DNA of 64,000 bases from Macrostomum hystrix (GCA_950097015.1 CATNEN010000001.1:10077001-10141000), one strand, 5' to 3'. Shown: positions 1 through 12,430, numbered from the stretch's first letter. Made by a program: numbers and translations. Notes: generated from the letters alone by a model not told the origin.

Positions 1-1836
1 GACGGCGAGGAGTTATCTAGGCCGGAGGCCGCCGGTGAGTGGACAGTAAGACGAGCCTCTATCATCTTATGAAGAGAAGCCAGAGTCTGAGCAAGCAAGA
101 CGTGCTCACTGACACCGACAGCGCCCTCAGGCTGATCGGTGGACCCTATGGAATTTACTTCGGCAGGGTCGGCATCAATTTCGCCTCCACCGAGTTGTGG
201 TGGGGCTGGGACCTGATTGTCGCCGTTATCGGACATGGCGAGACGGCTACGAAGAGTGCAAGAGCAAGACCAGGCACGAGCGGCCTGCAGTTAGGCAAGT
301 TGAGCAGAGTGAGCGAAAGAAGATTCCAGCAAAAACGATTTGCCACGTGGCGGAAGTCGATGGCGGGTGGGCAAGGCGAGAAGGCGAGAGAATGAGAGTG
401 CGTCCTAATACTTAAATGCCTGACTGGGGCACAAAACCACGGCCTAATAGGGAGAGTCCTATCACGCAAACCACCCCAGCTAATCAAGTCAGGCGGTATA
501 GTCCCTACACAAAAATTTGGCGCACAGCGTAACCTGAACGCGGAGTCAAGCTCAACGCTACTGTTGTCAGCGGGCGACGTACTCGACGCTGGGACCGGAT
601 CGGCGAGTTCACACCAGGTGCTTCGGTTCCGGTCGGCTTCCTTGACCGGCCACGGGCTCGCGCTCGACTCGCTCGGCACGCTCGGCACGCTCGAATCCGA
701 GACTGGGCGATCGTCCAGATCGCCGTCACCGCAGGTGCAGCTGCTGATATCACCAGGACCGACGAGCCGGTATCCCCAGGCGAACCGATGGCACAGGCGA
801 TGAACAATGGACAGACGGTGGCCGCGAATAGTATCAGACAGCCCGGTGTCCTTAAAAGGGCCGTTTCACGACTCGACAAACAGTAGGTAATAGCCGCCAG
901 GTAGTGGTGATGAGCAATTGATACAGGCGACACGCAATGGCGGATGATAGGCAATAGGCAGGCGATAGACAATAGTACAGATGACAAGCAGTAGACAATA
1001 GGCGATAGGCAATAGTACAGATGACAGCGGTAGATAGGAGATCGCTAACACCGTCGTGCGTCCGGCAGTGCAGAGTTTGTGTCTCGGTGGGACCTCCAAA
1101 ATTATGTGACGATTAAAACACAAAGGACGAAGTCGAAGTCAGTGCGGCGGCAATTGTAAGTTCGGCAATTCAGAGTTAGTAATGTCTGCGATGTAGCGGT
1201 AGCACTTTTATTCTGGGTGCACTGGGACGTCGACAAGCAGGGCGTTATGTAAGGCGTAGGAGCTCGTAATGGTGAGTGTTGGACACGAACAGAACCGAAT
1301 GTAGTGGAGTGTAGTGAGAGAATGGCACAGCACGAACACGTAGAAGGGCGAGAGTGAGAAGGTGAGGCGCGAGCGGAACGGAAAGAATGGCTAGACGGAG
1401 GGAAGGAAAGAACGAAAGACAGAAAGAAAGTGAAGCGCGAGCGGGCCTGAAGCCCTTGATTAAGTAAACTAGGCTAACTGAAAAACATAGCGATCGATAC
1501 TTCCGGCCAACCAGAGCTCGCACGCTCATTGGCCGGGGGGGGAAATACATTAAGATACGCGTAGGAAATAGCTAGAATGGCGCGATATGCGTTTATGGTT
1601 ACTGACAGTAGCGCCCTAATAATTTGGCTTAATAATATAAATTAACAGAATTGGATGATATTATACGATGAGTTAAAACGGCCCAAGCTAGTACATAATT
1701 AGGAAATTAAGCATGTAATCAACGCATAGAGTAATATTGCAGGGGTGCCTTCAACAAGTGACAACGTCACAGTATAACTAGCATTTGGGGGGGTGCAGTC
1801 CAAAGGAAAATCATCCTGGACAGGTGCAGATATGGT
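1..1836. other. Unassigned GC-rich stretch
   Basis: I see no convincing gene here. Several short open frames exist on both strands (longest 177 codons), but they overlap one another and resemble no family I know. Around 955-1020 there are imperfect short duplications (AATAGTACAGATGAC occurs twice about 50 bp apart). The composition differs sharply from the AT-rich DNA after 1.6 kb, so this could be the edge of another mobile element. Confidence 0.4.
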
Positions 1837-3263
1837 TCAAGGACAGGGCTCCTTTGGTGAGAAATCTTTGTCCCCTCCGAAAATAGTTTGGTCCTCCTGC
1901 AGAAAGGAGTCAACCCCAGACTCCAACTCCTTGGTTGCACTAGCATAAACAAAAAAGAATGAAAACATTAGCAAAAATTATAACAGTAGTCAACTAGTCC
2001 CAAAAGTAAGTCATCAGTTGTCACAAAAAATTACTTTTTTGTTTCTTTCTTCTTGTCATCACTTTCCTTCTTTCTGTTGGTCATGTCTCGGAACATTTGG
2101 TTTAGAGAGTTCCTTACGAACTTCCAAGAATAGCCAGTTCCAAACCAATGGTCAAGAACAGACCTGATAGCTTGAACTGAATCAACATCCATAGCAATCC
2201 TTTCACTTCTGCCATGTGGCTCAATAATTGTTGTTTCGCAAAGCTGTTCACCAAATTTGCGGAGTACAAACTCACGAGCAAAAAGGTTAGGTGGCAATGG
2301 TAACTGCGACAGGCGGAAGGGTCGGCCATCACAACCAGCAATAACTTGATCTTCTTTGCTCACAACCTGATCATTGAAACCAAACCCTTGCCTGAGCAAT
2401 TCATTTTCTTCTTCCTGTAGCCGGATGATCTTTTTCAATAATCCAGTTTGTACTCGAGCCTCAAGCAAAAGCAAATCTGACACTTTAGGCTCAGGTGCTT
2501 GAAGTTTGGAACCTTGAGCAAGTGGGCTTGCTGCAGCAGTGGCTGGCTCTGTAAAAGTCACAATAGAGCTACTTGGTCTCATACATTGAGCTAGGGCAAC
2601 ATCCTGTGGTTTTCTAGGTGGCGTAGATGAGTACAAAGGTGCACAGGCACCACTCTTAGCATTATCAATAAGGTCACAACTTGCACTCTTAGCTTTCTTA
2701 AGTGGTGGCTCCACAATCACATTGCCATAAGACTTGAACAAATCCACTTCCTTCTGCTTTTCTAAAGACATAGTCTGGCTAGTAATTGTCAAATGAGGCT
2801 TAGAAGTTGTAGACCTGTCATCAGGTGGCACATAGTTCTCATCATTTTTTTCATCATCACCTTCCTCACTATCTCCCAAATAGGTAGCAGAGCTTTGTGC
2901 ATCCAAATCAACACACATTTCACTATCAAGTCTCTCAAAAATTGTCTCAGTGCTATAACCTTCTTCAGCAAGGCGGTCAATAGTTCTTTCAGCAATTTTA
3001 ATTGCAGCATAAGAGCCGAGCTTGACAATAATGGCATCATGGAATTCATTCTTTTCACGAATCTTGATTTGTTGACGCTCCTTAAATTCCATTTTCTCAG
3101 CCTTGTCAAAATAGCTAAGAAAACTAGAATTTATATAAATTGGTCCACTATGAGAATTTGTCTTTGGGAACCAGAGAATGACATGGTCAAAACTTAGAGT
3201 TGCAAACTTGTCAAGCTTGTTTAATGATCTTGGGCGAGATTTAACGTGTCGAGAAGTTTCCAT
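1837..3263 (-). CDS. BEN-domain-like nuclear protein, two coding exons
   Basis: A 410-codon frame runs from ATG at 3263 to a TAA at 2031. The start lies two bases after a splice-acceptor-like CTTTTCAG, so a non-coding 5' exon probably lies upstream. The N-terminal ~115 residues (FDHVILWFPKT, AAIKIAERTIDRLAEEGYST) form a domain shared with 46.4-46.9 kb. Then come an acidic stretch, a basic PPLKKAKS signal and a leucine-rich coiled coil near residues 262-292. Residues ~322-396 have the spacing of a BEN domain, a DNA- or protein-binding fold of chromatin factors. The TAA lies inside a donor-like GTAATT. Splicing 2035 to 1939 keeps frame and adds a short last exon ending at TGA 1837-1839. BEN is inferred from pattern; a host or domesticated transposon gene are both possible. 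Confidence 0.6.
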
Positions 3264-4392
3264 AACTGAAAAGATGAATAAATATTTAAGCTTTTTTACT
3301 ATACCAATGAAATAAAATCAACAAAATGTAGATCAATACTACCATGATACAAGAGCTATATAGCTATCTATTTTTTCAATTGATTAATTAATTTCCCTTA
3401 AATAGCTATACTGGACCTAATGATTATTTAGTCTATACAAAACAATTCAATTTAATTAAAGTTAGGCCTAAGGTACTTGGTAGCATAGGTATACTCATTG
3501 GACTAGGCCTACTAGTCTAGAGAGAGCAATTTATTTTATAGTAAGCAAATACATGCAAATAAAATAAGGAGACAATATAGGCCTATGAATAATACTTATT
3601 AGCTATTAAATAGGATGGAAGTTGAAAATCTAGAATATAAAACAGGATAACCAAAAGAAAAAACTGGCATTTAAAAGTTCCAAAAGAGCAAACTAGTACC
3701 CAAAATTGATTGTCACTATTAAAGGATTAAGAGTGTTTCAATTTTGATTTGACTTAGAGGCAATATAGATTAATATAGCTACAGATTTTGAACAGCCCCT
3801 GAATGGACTGAATAAATGAATAACCTGAATCACACAACAAATATTAGGTTCATAATGTAATCATTAGAATGGCATAGCCTTGCCTTTGGCGACATTTGCT
3901 TTATGCATTGTGAATGTTAAAAATTAAATTCAGTGCGAAAAGAAAAAAACTTCAGAATGAGACTGAATATAAAGTTAAAAGAACAAATGGTTCTGTTCGT
4001 ACAGATGTAGAAACTTTAAAGAAAAAGCGCAGTGGGAGCCCTCGTCGCTGTTGTCCACATTCGCCTCAAAGAAAATTATACCCGGCAAGCCGTTTACTTA
4101 TTGGTTAGATTATTATTTTAATGCGAAGTAAAACAACAACATAATACATTATCAGAACCTATAAAATTAAAGATTTTTTCATTGAAAAGGTATTGTGTAT
4201 GGTCGTAGAAGTATTTGAATACATAAAACATAGAAAACTTTTTACAGCCATGTTCTTATAATCGGATTGCAATTTTCGCAAGTCCCCAATTTTAAGTTGA
4301 CTACTTATCAGTAGAATAAGACGGTTCTTAGGCACTTATCTAGATTGCAAGCTGATTGCACGAGCGAATTGCAATTTTTACAATTTTCCCAA
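3264..4392. other. AT-rich non-coding DNA
   Basis: Upstream side of the BEN-like gene. It is AT-rich and contains no long frame apart from a 64-codon lysine-rich one at 3914-4108 (+) that I cannot assign. Nothing else is supported. Confidence 0.4.
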
Positions 4393-4614
4393 TTAAATTA
4401 CAATCAGAATAATTAATGGGCAATCCGGTCGTCTAGGGCACGCCTGAGAATTTCGCAGTAGCCCGTAGGTGGCCAGCCAGCGAATCGTTTTCTGGCTGTT
4501 AGACGTCAGTAGCACAAGCTCGCGTAGCGTGACGTCAATGTCACACGGCTTGGCTGCTGGCCTTTGATTGGCCTCGGGCACAATCGTAGTGGGCGCAGAG
4601 GGCCTTGCAGCCAT
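4393..4614 (-). pseudogene. N-terminal scrap of an ISXO2/Merlin-like transposase
   Basis: A 73-codon frame. Its middle part (LRELVLLTSNSQKTIRWLAT followed by YGLLRNSQACPRRPDCPL) resembles the start of ISXO2/IS1595-type transposases. In that family a short helix ending in a W-L-x-x-x-G-L-L pattern precedes a two-cysteine CPxCG knuckle and a hydrophobic end. Here the second cysteine is one residue out of place. No DDE catalytic part follows, so this is a fragment. In animals such proteins belong to Merlin DNA transposons. It is equally short enough to be a chance match; the assignment rests on the W-L...G-L-L...C pattern alone. Confidence 0.35.
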
Positions 4615-4654
4615 CAGTTAATTGGCTGAAATGAGAAAGAAAAGTGGAAAGTAA

Positions 4655-4840
4655 TTAATCGTAGTAAAGTAAAATATTGCGAAAAGCTAGCTCTAAAGGC
4701 ACACTTCCCTTGAATTCATCCTTCCAGGCCAGCAGCCTACCCTTGTTGACTGTAGAGTATAACGGATGCGATGGCGGATAGTTGCTAGTGTCCAAGAGAC
4801 CTTGTTCAGCCAAGTCTTTAAATAGCGTCTCGTGTCTCAT
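4655..4840 (-). pseudogene. C-terminal fragment of a protein-primed DNA polymerase B (Polinton-like)
   Basis: The 61-codon frame contains LFKDLAEQGLLDTSNYPPS followed by HPLYSTVNKGRLLAWKDEF. The order 'D-T-S-x-Y-P-x-x-H-P-L-Y-S, then N-K, then K-D-E' is characteristic of the region near the end of family-B protein-primed polymerases carried by Maverick/Polinton elements and their viral relatives. In intact proteins a conserved 'F-x-G-L-R' segment comes next; here the similarity stops after KDEF. No polymerase core is adjacent, so this is a detached remnant. A second, N-terminal piece of the same class lies on the same strand at 15.3-16.0 kb. Confidence 0.5.
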
Positions 4841-5046
4841 TACTTCGCTGCATTACGCGCAGCGAAGTCCTCACAGTCTTCACAGTCTAAAAACGAATAG
4901 GGATAGACACCCTTTTGACAAAGAGTTGAAAACTTCAACCTCAGATGCACACTAGCAAGTTTTGCCCCCCTTCGGGGAGCAGAAATACTTTTAATTCGTC
5001 TAGTATATACTTTTTAGCAGCTGAATTTACAGCTTTTTAAAGCTAC

Positions 5047-6870
5047 AATGAACCCCCAGTTGACAATGATCCCCCAGTTGACAATGAACCCCCAGTTGAC
5101 AATGAACCCCCAGTTGACAACGATCCCACAGTTGACAATGATCCCCCATTTGACAATGATCCCCCAGTTGACAATGATCCCACAGTTAACAATGATCCCC
5201 CAGTTGACAAAGATCCCCCAGTTCACAATGATCACCCAGTTGATGATGATCCCCCAGTTGATGATGATCCCCCAGTTGACAATGAACCCCCAGTTGACAA
5301 TGAACCCCCAGTTGACAACGATCCCACAGTTGACAATGATCCCCCATTTGACAATGATCCCCCAGTTGACAATGATCCCACAGTTGACAATGATCCCCCA
5401 GTTGACAAAGATCCCCCAGTTCACAATGATCACCCAGTTGATGATGATCCCCCAGTTGATGATGATCCCCCAGTTGAAAATGATCCCCCAGTTGACAATG
5501 ATCCCCCAGTTGACAATGATCCCCCAGTTGACAATGATCCCCCAGTTAACAAAGATCCCCCAGTTCACAATGATCCCCCAGTTGATGAAGTCTCCCCATT
5601 GATGATGATCCCCAGTTAACAATGTTCCTCCATTTGACAATGTTCCCCCAGTTGACAATGATCCCCCAGTTGATGATGATCACCCAGTTGACAATGATCC
5701 CCCAGTTGAAAATGATCCCCCAGTTGACAATGATCACCCATTTGACAATGATCCCCCAGTTGACAATGATCCCCCAGTTAACAAAGATCCCCCAGTTCAC
5801 AATGATCCCCCAGTTGATGAAGTCTCCCCATTGATGATGATCCCCAGTTAACAATGTTCCTCCATTTGACAATGTTCCCCCAGTTAACAATGATCCCCCA
5901 GTTGATGATGATCACCCAGTTGACAATGATCCCCCAGTTGACAATGATCCCCCAGTTGACAATGATCCCCCAGTTGACAATGATCCCCCAGTTAATGATG
6001 ATCCCCCAGTTGAAAATGATCCCCCAGTTGACAATGATCCCCCAGTTGAGAATGATCCCCCAGTTGACAATGATCCCCCAGTTAACAAAGATCCCCCAGT
6101 TCACAATGATCCCCCAGTTGATGAAGTCTCCCCATTGATGATGATCCCTAGTTAACAATGTTCCTCCAGTTGACAATGTTCCCCCAGTTGACAATGATCC
6201 CCCAGTTGATGATGATCCCCCAGTTGACAATGATCCCCCAGTTGACAATGATCCCCCAGTTGACAATGATCCCCCAGTTGACAATGATCCCGCCGGTTGA
6301 CAATGATCCCACAGTTGACAATGAACCCCCAGTTGACAATGATCCCCCAGTTGATGATGATCCCCCAGTTGACAATGATCCCCCAGTTGACAATGATCCC
6401 CCAGTTGACAATGAACCCCCAGTTGACAACGATCCCCCAGTTGACAATGATCCCCCAGTTGACAATGATCCCCCAGTTGACAATGATCCCACAGTATACA
6501 ATGATCCCCCAGTTCTCAATGATCCCCCAGTTGATGATGATCCCCAGTTGATGATGATTCCCCAGTTGACAATTATCCCCCAGTTGACCATTACCCCCCA
6601 CTTGACAATGATCTCTCAGTTCACAATGATCCCCCAGTTGACAATGAACCCCCAGTTGACAATGAACCCCCAGTTGACAAAGATCCCCCAGTTGACAATG
6701 ATCCCCCATTTGACAATGATCCCCCAGTTGACAATGATCCCCCAGTTGACAATGATCCCCCGGTTGACATTGATCCCCCAGTCGACAATTATCCCCCAGT
6801 TTACCATGATCCCCCAGTTCACCATGATCCCCATTTTGATGATGACTCCCCAGTTGACGTTGATTTTTCA
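5047..6870. repeat. 18-bp minisatellite, about 100 copies
   Basis: Tandem array of the unit GATCCCCCAGTTGACAAT with point variants (GATGAT, AACCCC, TTCACA). Because 18 is a multiple of three, the array stays open in several frames on both strands: D-P-P-V-D-N or I-P-Q-L-T-M on +, N-W-G-I-I-V on -. Larger blocks are themselves duplicated: a 198-bp block (11 units) begins near 5121 and 5319, and a block carrying GATGAAGTCTCCCC recurs at 5584, 5816 and 6120. Confidence 0.95.
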
Positions 6871-9800
6871 AACAGGTTAGCCAAGATTCAAACTCAGGTT
6901 TCGCCATGTTTTAAACCCTGGTGGGCTATGATTCAAACTCTCGTTTTGCCATGATTCAGACTCTGGTTGGCTATGATTCAAACTCTGGTTTAGCCATGAT
7001 TCAGACGCTGGTTTAGCCATGATTCAGACGCTGGTTTAGCCATGATTGAAACTCTGGTTTAGCCATGATTCAAACTCTGGTTTAGCCATGATTCAGACGC
7101 TGGTTTAGCCATGATTCAGACTCTAGTTTAGCCATGATTCAGACTCTGGTTTAGCCATGATTCAGACTCTATTTTAGCCATGATTCAGACTATGGTTTAG
7201 CCATGATTCAGACTCCAGTTTTGCCATGATTCAGACTCTGGTTTAGCCATGATTCAGACTCTGGTTTAGCCATGATTCAGACTCTGGTTAAGCCATGATT
7301 CAGACTCTGGTTTAGCCATGATTCAGACGCTGGTTTAGCCATGATTCAGACTCTAGTTTAGCCATGATTCAGACTCTGGTTTAGCCATGATTCAGACTCT
7401 AGTTTAGCCATGATTCAGACTCTGGTTTAGCCATGATTCAGACTCTATTTTAGCCATGATTCAGACTATGGTTTAGCCATGATTCAGACTCCAGTTTTGC
7501 CATGATTCAGACTCTGGTTTAGCCATGATTCAGACTCTGGTTTAGCCATGATTCAGACTCTGGTTAAGCCATGATTCAGACGCTGGTTTAGCCATGATTT
7601 AAATTCTGGTTAAGCCATGATTCAGACTCTGGTTTAGCCATGATTCAAACTCTGGTTAAGCCATGATTCAAACTCTGGTTTAGCCATGATTCAAACTCTG
7701 GTTTAGCCATGATTCAGACGCTGGTTTAGCCATGATTCAGACTCTGGTTTAGCCATGATTCAAACTCTGGTTTAGCCATGATTCAAACTCTGGTTTAGCC
7801 ATGATTCAGACGCTGGTTTAGCCATGATTCAGACTCTAGTTTAGCCATGATTCAGACTCTAGTTTAGCCATGATTCAGACTCTGGTTTAGCCATGATTCA
7901 GACTCTAGTTTAGCCATGATTCAGACTATGGTTTAGCCATGATTCAGACTCCAGTTTTGCCATGATTCAGACTCTGGTTTAGCCATGATTCAGACTCTGG
8001 TTTAGCCATGATTCAGACTCTGGTTAAGCCATGATTCAGACTCTGGTTTAGCCATGATTCAGACGCTGGTTTAGCCATGATTCAGACTCTAGTTTAGCCA
8101 TGATTCAGACTCTGGTTTAGCCATGATTCAGACTCTAGTTTAGCCATGATTCAGACTCTGGTTTAGCCATGATTCAGACTCTATTTTAGCCATGATTCAG
8201 ACTATGGTTTAGCCATGATTCAGACTCCAGTTTTGCCATGATTCAGACTCTGGTTTAGCCATGATTCAGACTCTGGTTTAGCCATGATTCAGACTCTGGT
8301 TAAGCCATGATTCAGACTCTGGTTTAGCCATGATTTAAATTCTGGTTAAGCCATGATTCAGACTCTGGTTTAGCCATGATTCAAACTCTGGTTAAGCCAT
8401 GATTCAAACTCTGGTTTAGCCATGATTCAAACTCTGCTTTAGCCATGATTCAGACGCTGGTTTAGCCATGATTCAGACTCTGGTTAAGCCATGATTCAAA
8501 CTCTGGTTTAGCCATGATTCAAATCTGGTTTAGCCATGATTCAGACGCTGGTTTAGCCATGATTCAGACTCTGGTTTAGCCATGATTCAGACTCTGGTTT
8601 AGCCATGATTCAGACTCTGGTTTAGCCATGATTCAAACTCTGGTTAAGCCATGATTCAGACTCTGGTTTAGCCATGATTCAGACTCTATTTTAGCCATGA
8701 TTCAGACTATGGTTTAGCCATGATTCAGACTCCAGTTTTGCCATGATTCAGACTCTGGTTTAGCCATGATTCAGACTCTGGTTTAGCCATGATTCAGACT
8801 CTGGTTGGCTATGATTCAAACTCTGGTTTAGCCATGATTCAGACGCTGGTTTAGCCATGATTCAGACGCTGGTTTAGCCATGATTGAAACTCTGGTTTAG
8901 CCATGATTCAAACTCTGGTTTAGCCATGATTCAGACGCTGGTTTAGCCATGATTCAGACTCTAGTTTAGCCATGATTCAGACTCTGGTTTAGCCATGATT
9001 CAGACTCTATTTTAGCCATGATTCAGACTATGGTTTAGCCATGATTCAGACTCCAGTTTTGCCATGATTCAGACTCTGGTTTAGCCATGATTCAGACTCT
9101 GGTTTAGCCATGATTCAGACTCTGGTTAAGCCATGATTCAGACTCTGGTTTAGCCATGATTCAGACGCTGGTTTAGCCATGATTCAGACTCTAGTTTAGC
9201 CATGATTCAGACTCTGGTTTAGCCATGATTCAGACTCTAGTTTAGCCATGATTCAGACTCTGGTTTAGCCATGATTCAGACTCTATTTTAGCCATGATTC
9301 AGACTATGGTTTAGCCATGATTCAGACTCCAGTTTTGCCATGATTCAGACTCTGGTTTAGCCATGATTCAGACTCTGGTTTAGCCATGATTCAGACTCTG
9401 GTTAAGCCATGATTCAGACGCTGGTTTAGCCATGATTTAAATTCTGGTTAAGCCATGATTCAGACTCTGGTTTAGCCATGATTCAAACTCTGGTTAAGCC
9501 ATGATTCAAACTCTGGTTTAGCCATGATTCAAACTCTGGTTTAGCCATGATTCAGACGCTGGTTTAGCCATGATTCAGACTCTGGTTTAGCCATGATTCA
9601 AACTCTGGTTTAGCCATGATTCAAACTCTGGTTTAGCCATGATTCAGACGCTGGTTTAGCCATGATTCAGACTCTAGTTTAGCCATGATTCAGACTCTAG
9701 TTTAGCCATGATTCAGACTCTGGTTTAGCCATGATTCAGACTCTAGTTTAGCCATGATTCAGACTATGGTTTAGCCATGATTCAGACTCCAGTTTTGCCA

Positions 9801-10830
9801 TGATTCAGACTCTGGTTTAGCCATGATTCAGACTCTGGTTTAGCCATGATTCAGACTCTGGTTAAGCCATGATTCAGACTCTGGTTTAGCCATGATTCAG
9901 ACGCTGGTTTAGCCATGATTCAGACTCTAGTTTAGCCATGATTCAGACTCTGGTTTAGCCATGATTCAGACTCTAGTTTAGCCATGATTCAGACTCTGGT
10001 TTAGCCATGATTCAGACTCTATTTTAGCCATGATTCAGACTATGGTTTAGCCATGATTCAGACTCCAGTTTTGCCATGATTCAGACTCTGGTTTAGCCAT
10101 GATTCAGACTCTGGTTTAGCCATGATTCAGACTCTGGTTAAGCCATGATTCAGACTCTGGTTTAGCCATGATTTAAATTCTGGTTAAGCCATGATTCAGA
10201 CTCTGGTTTAGCCATGATTCAAACTCTGGTTAAGCCATGATTCAAACTCTGGTTTAGCCATGATTCAAACTCTGCTTTAGCCATGATTCAGACGCTGGTT
10301 TAGCCATGATTCAGACTCTGGTTAAGCCATGATTCAAACTCTGGTTTAGCCATGATTCAAATCTGGTTTAGCCATGATTCAGACGCTGGTTTAGCCATGA
10401 TTCAGACTCTGGTTTAGCCATGATTCAGACTCTGGTTTAGCCATGATTCAGACTCTGGTTTAGCCATGATTCAAACTCTGGTTAAGCCATGATTCAGACT
10501 CTGGTTTAGCCATGATTCAGACTCTATTTTAGCCATGATTCAGACTATGGTTTAGCCATGATTCAGACTCCAGTTTTGCCATGATTCAGACTCTGGTTTA
10601 GCCATGATTCAGACTCTGGTTTAGCCATGATTCAGACTCTGGTTAAGCCATGATTCAGACTCTGGTTTAGCCATGATTTAAATTCTGGTTTAGCCATGAT
10701 TCAGACTCTGGTTTAGCCATGATTCAAACTCTGGTTAAGCCATGGTTCAAACTCTGGTTTAGCCATGATTCAGACGCTGGTTTAGCCATGATTCAAGCTC
10801 TATTTTTGCCATGATTCAAATTCAGGTTTG
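6871..10830. repeat. 23-bp minisatellite with an 1838-bp higher-order duplication
   Basis: About 170 copies of a 23-bp unit (AGCCATGATTCAGACTCTGG plus TTT). Rare variants mark a higher-order unit. GGTTGGCTATG occurs at 6965 and 8803. ATTTAAATTC occurs at 7597 and 9435, and again at 8333 and 10171. Each pair is exactly 1838 bp apart, so copy 1 is about 6960-8797 and copy 2 about 8798-10635. The array belongs to the repeat family described at 10831-11425. Confidence 0.95.
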
Positions 10831-11425
10831 CTATGATTTATGATATTTTATTTACGAAATGAAAAAAATAAATTAAAATAGTCTTCAATCACTACTGGCT
10901 GAAAATTAGTCTAAATGATTTGACGCAGTGCAGAATCGAACCCTAGCCTAGCCTAACCTATTCCCAGTGCCTACACATCGGCTATTCCGACTGTTGGTTA
11001 GTGGGTGCAAAAATCAGCCTTATAAAATGAATTCTCAAAGTTCTGGCTTTGTACAATGAAGTAAGAAAATAGAGTACACTCAGTCTCGCGGTTGGTTGTG
11101 TACATTTATTTCCAATTTGTCTCCAGAGTGCAGGCTTCAAATTCAATCAGCTAGGGGTTGTTGCGCAATTTGACGATGCAATTCTAATTCAGTGGCAGTG
11201 AGTAAAATTCTCAATAAGCCAAGATGTTTGACCTTTGAAAAATCATGTTTTTCGAGTATTTAATCCCTTTAGCAATAAAGTTAAGCTTAAAAAAAATGGG
11301 TGTATAATTGTCCCCATATTTAGCATCTTTTGGTGAAGAAATGGTGAAAATCGGTTGAGCCGTTCAGGAGAAAATCAATTACAACCAACCAACCAACCAA
11401 GCAAGCATTTCATTTTTAGTATAGT
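10831..11425 (-). mobile_element. End of a Helentron-like non-autonomous element carrying the 23-bp array
   Basis: This non-coding segment is a reverse-complement match to 48480-49060, which also leads into a short 23-bp-type array. Read on the minus strand, the element starts near 11425 with ACTATACTAAAAATGAAAT, and soon after has GAACGGCTCAACCGATTTTC. Both are reminiscent of the 5' ends of Helitron2/Helentron families. It then runs through AT-rich DNA into the array. The match to a second locus is seen directly; the Helentron label is inferred from the terminal sequence. Confidence 0.5.
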
Positions 11426-11499
11426 TGATTTATTAGCTCTCGTGTGTGTACCAGCTGTTCTGGAAGAAGGCGATCTGCCACCCTAGTCGACAATGACTT

Positions 11500-11660
11500 T
11501 AGCCATCTTGCCATATCTGACTTACAGAATCGTGCACTTTTTGCAAAGAAAGTATAAGATCTGACTAGTTTTCTTGACCGATCTGGCAAGATCTTGCAAG
11601 AAAAGTTGTCAGATCTGGCAAGATCGTTTAAGAATACAATAAGATCTGTTGTGATTTTTG
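11500..11660. repeat. Cluster of AGATCTGNCAAGAT-type motifs
   Basis: The motif (G/C)AGATCTGGCAAGATC and near copies recur here. The same motif family recurs around 15040-15070, 15225-15260, 22735-22800, 22925-22960 and 23085-23145, often as an imperfect palindrome followed by AAGAAAC. The function is unknown; this looks like a dispersed repeat family or a terminal/subterminal element sequence. Confidence 0.5.
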
Positions 11661-12117
11661 CAAGAATTTATAGTGACGGATCCCGTTTTTCATGCACTTT
11701 GAATTATTTAAATTATTGGGAAGAACGTTCAAATGAAGAAAGCTAGTCATTTTTTCAAGAGACGATAAGTGCTTAAAACCTTATTGGTTTTCATACGGAT
11801 CCTTAATTCGATATAATCCTTAATTCTTAATCCATAATCCTTTAATTCTTGCCTTAGGAATAGGCAACGTGAGTAGGCAACGTGAATGCTACATGAATTG
11901 GCAAAGCAACGTTAATGACGTGTTTCTACAGGTTGTAGTGTCGGCATGTTTATTTTATAATGCGTATATTTCTACTTGAAGTAACATTTTCGCGCACTCA
12001 ACATTAATGAATTATTGTAACAGGGTTGTTTTTGTACATGCGCGCCAGCCAGGCCTACGATCGGCCGGTCACCCTGCTCTACAGCCAAGGCGTTGGACTA
12101 ACCCCGGTCTGGTGGGC

Positions 12118-12430
12118 CCAGCCAATAGGAGGACGGCTAGCCAATTTGATGCGACCGACTTAAGCGCGATACCCCGGGCCTGGCCAATCAGCAGTCAGTT
12201 CGCTAACCGGCAGGGTCGACCTGGCAGGAGAACAAGCGGCGCGGCCGGCACCCAGGCTTTGATGAGGGTTGGCGCGGGCGCTTGACTATATAACTGACTA
12301 TTCGTTGTCATTTTGATTCATCGTCGTGTGTCTTATCGTGTGTATCATCATCGTGTTTCTTTTCGCGTGCATTTTCGTGCGTCTTCGTTGCAATCGTTGT
12401 AACGCATCCTAGTAATAGATACCGGGACAG
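12118..12430 (+). promoter_or_regulatory. Promoter-like block with CCAAT boxes, TATA box and a splice donor
   Basis: Three CCAAT motifs (12122, 12141, 12184) lie upstream of TATATAA at 12287-12293, in an otherwise GC-rich island. About 140 bp downstream a good donor, GACAG|GTAAGCC, occurs at 12431, as expected for a short non-coding first exon. No coding exon can be assigned to it. It could be the promoter of an LTR or of a host gene. The 92-codon frame across 12007-12285 would be read through the promoter itself, so I do not call it. Confidence 0.45.

Noticed and set aside
155-987. 177- and 160-codon minus frames
   Set aside because: They overlap each other and + frames, no domain pattern, composition as expected from GC-rich DNA without stops.
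6152-6907. 251-codon minus-strand frame and other long frames within 5.0-6.9 kb
   Set aside because: They are products of an 18-bp tandem repeat without stops in those frames; no start context, splice sites or non-repeat domain.
6871-10830. CRISPR-like array of regular 23-bp repeats
   Set aside because: There are no unique spacers; units abut directly and vary by point changes, so it is a minisatellite. No cas genes, and the DNA is eukaryotic.
12007-12285. 92-codon + strand frame
   Set aside because: It runs through the CCAAT/TATA block, and its content is explained by GC-rich promoter sequence.
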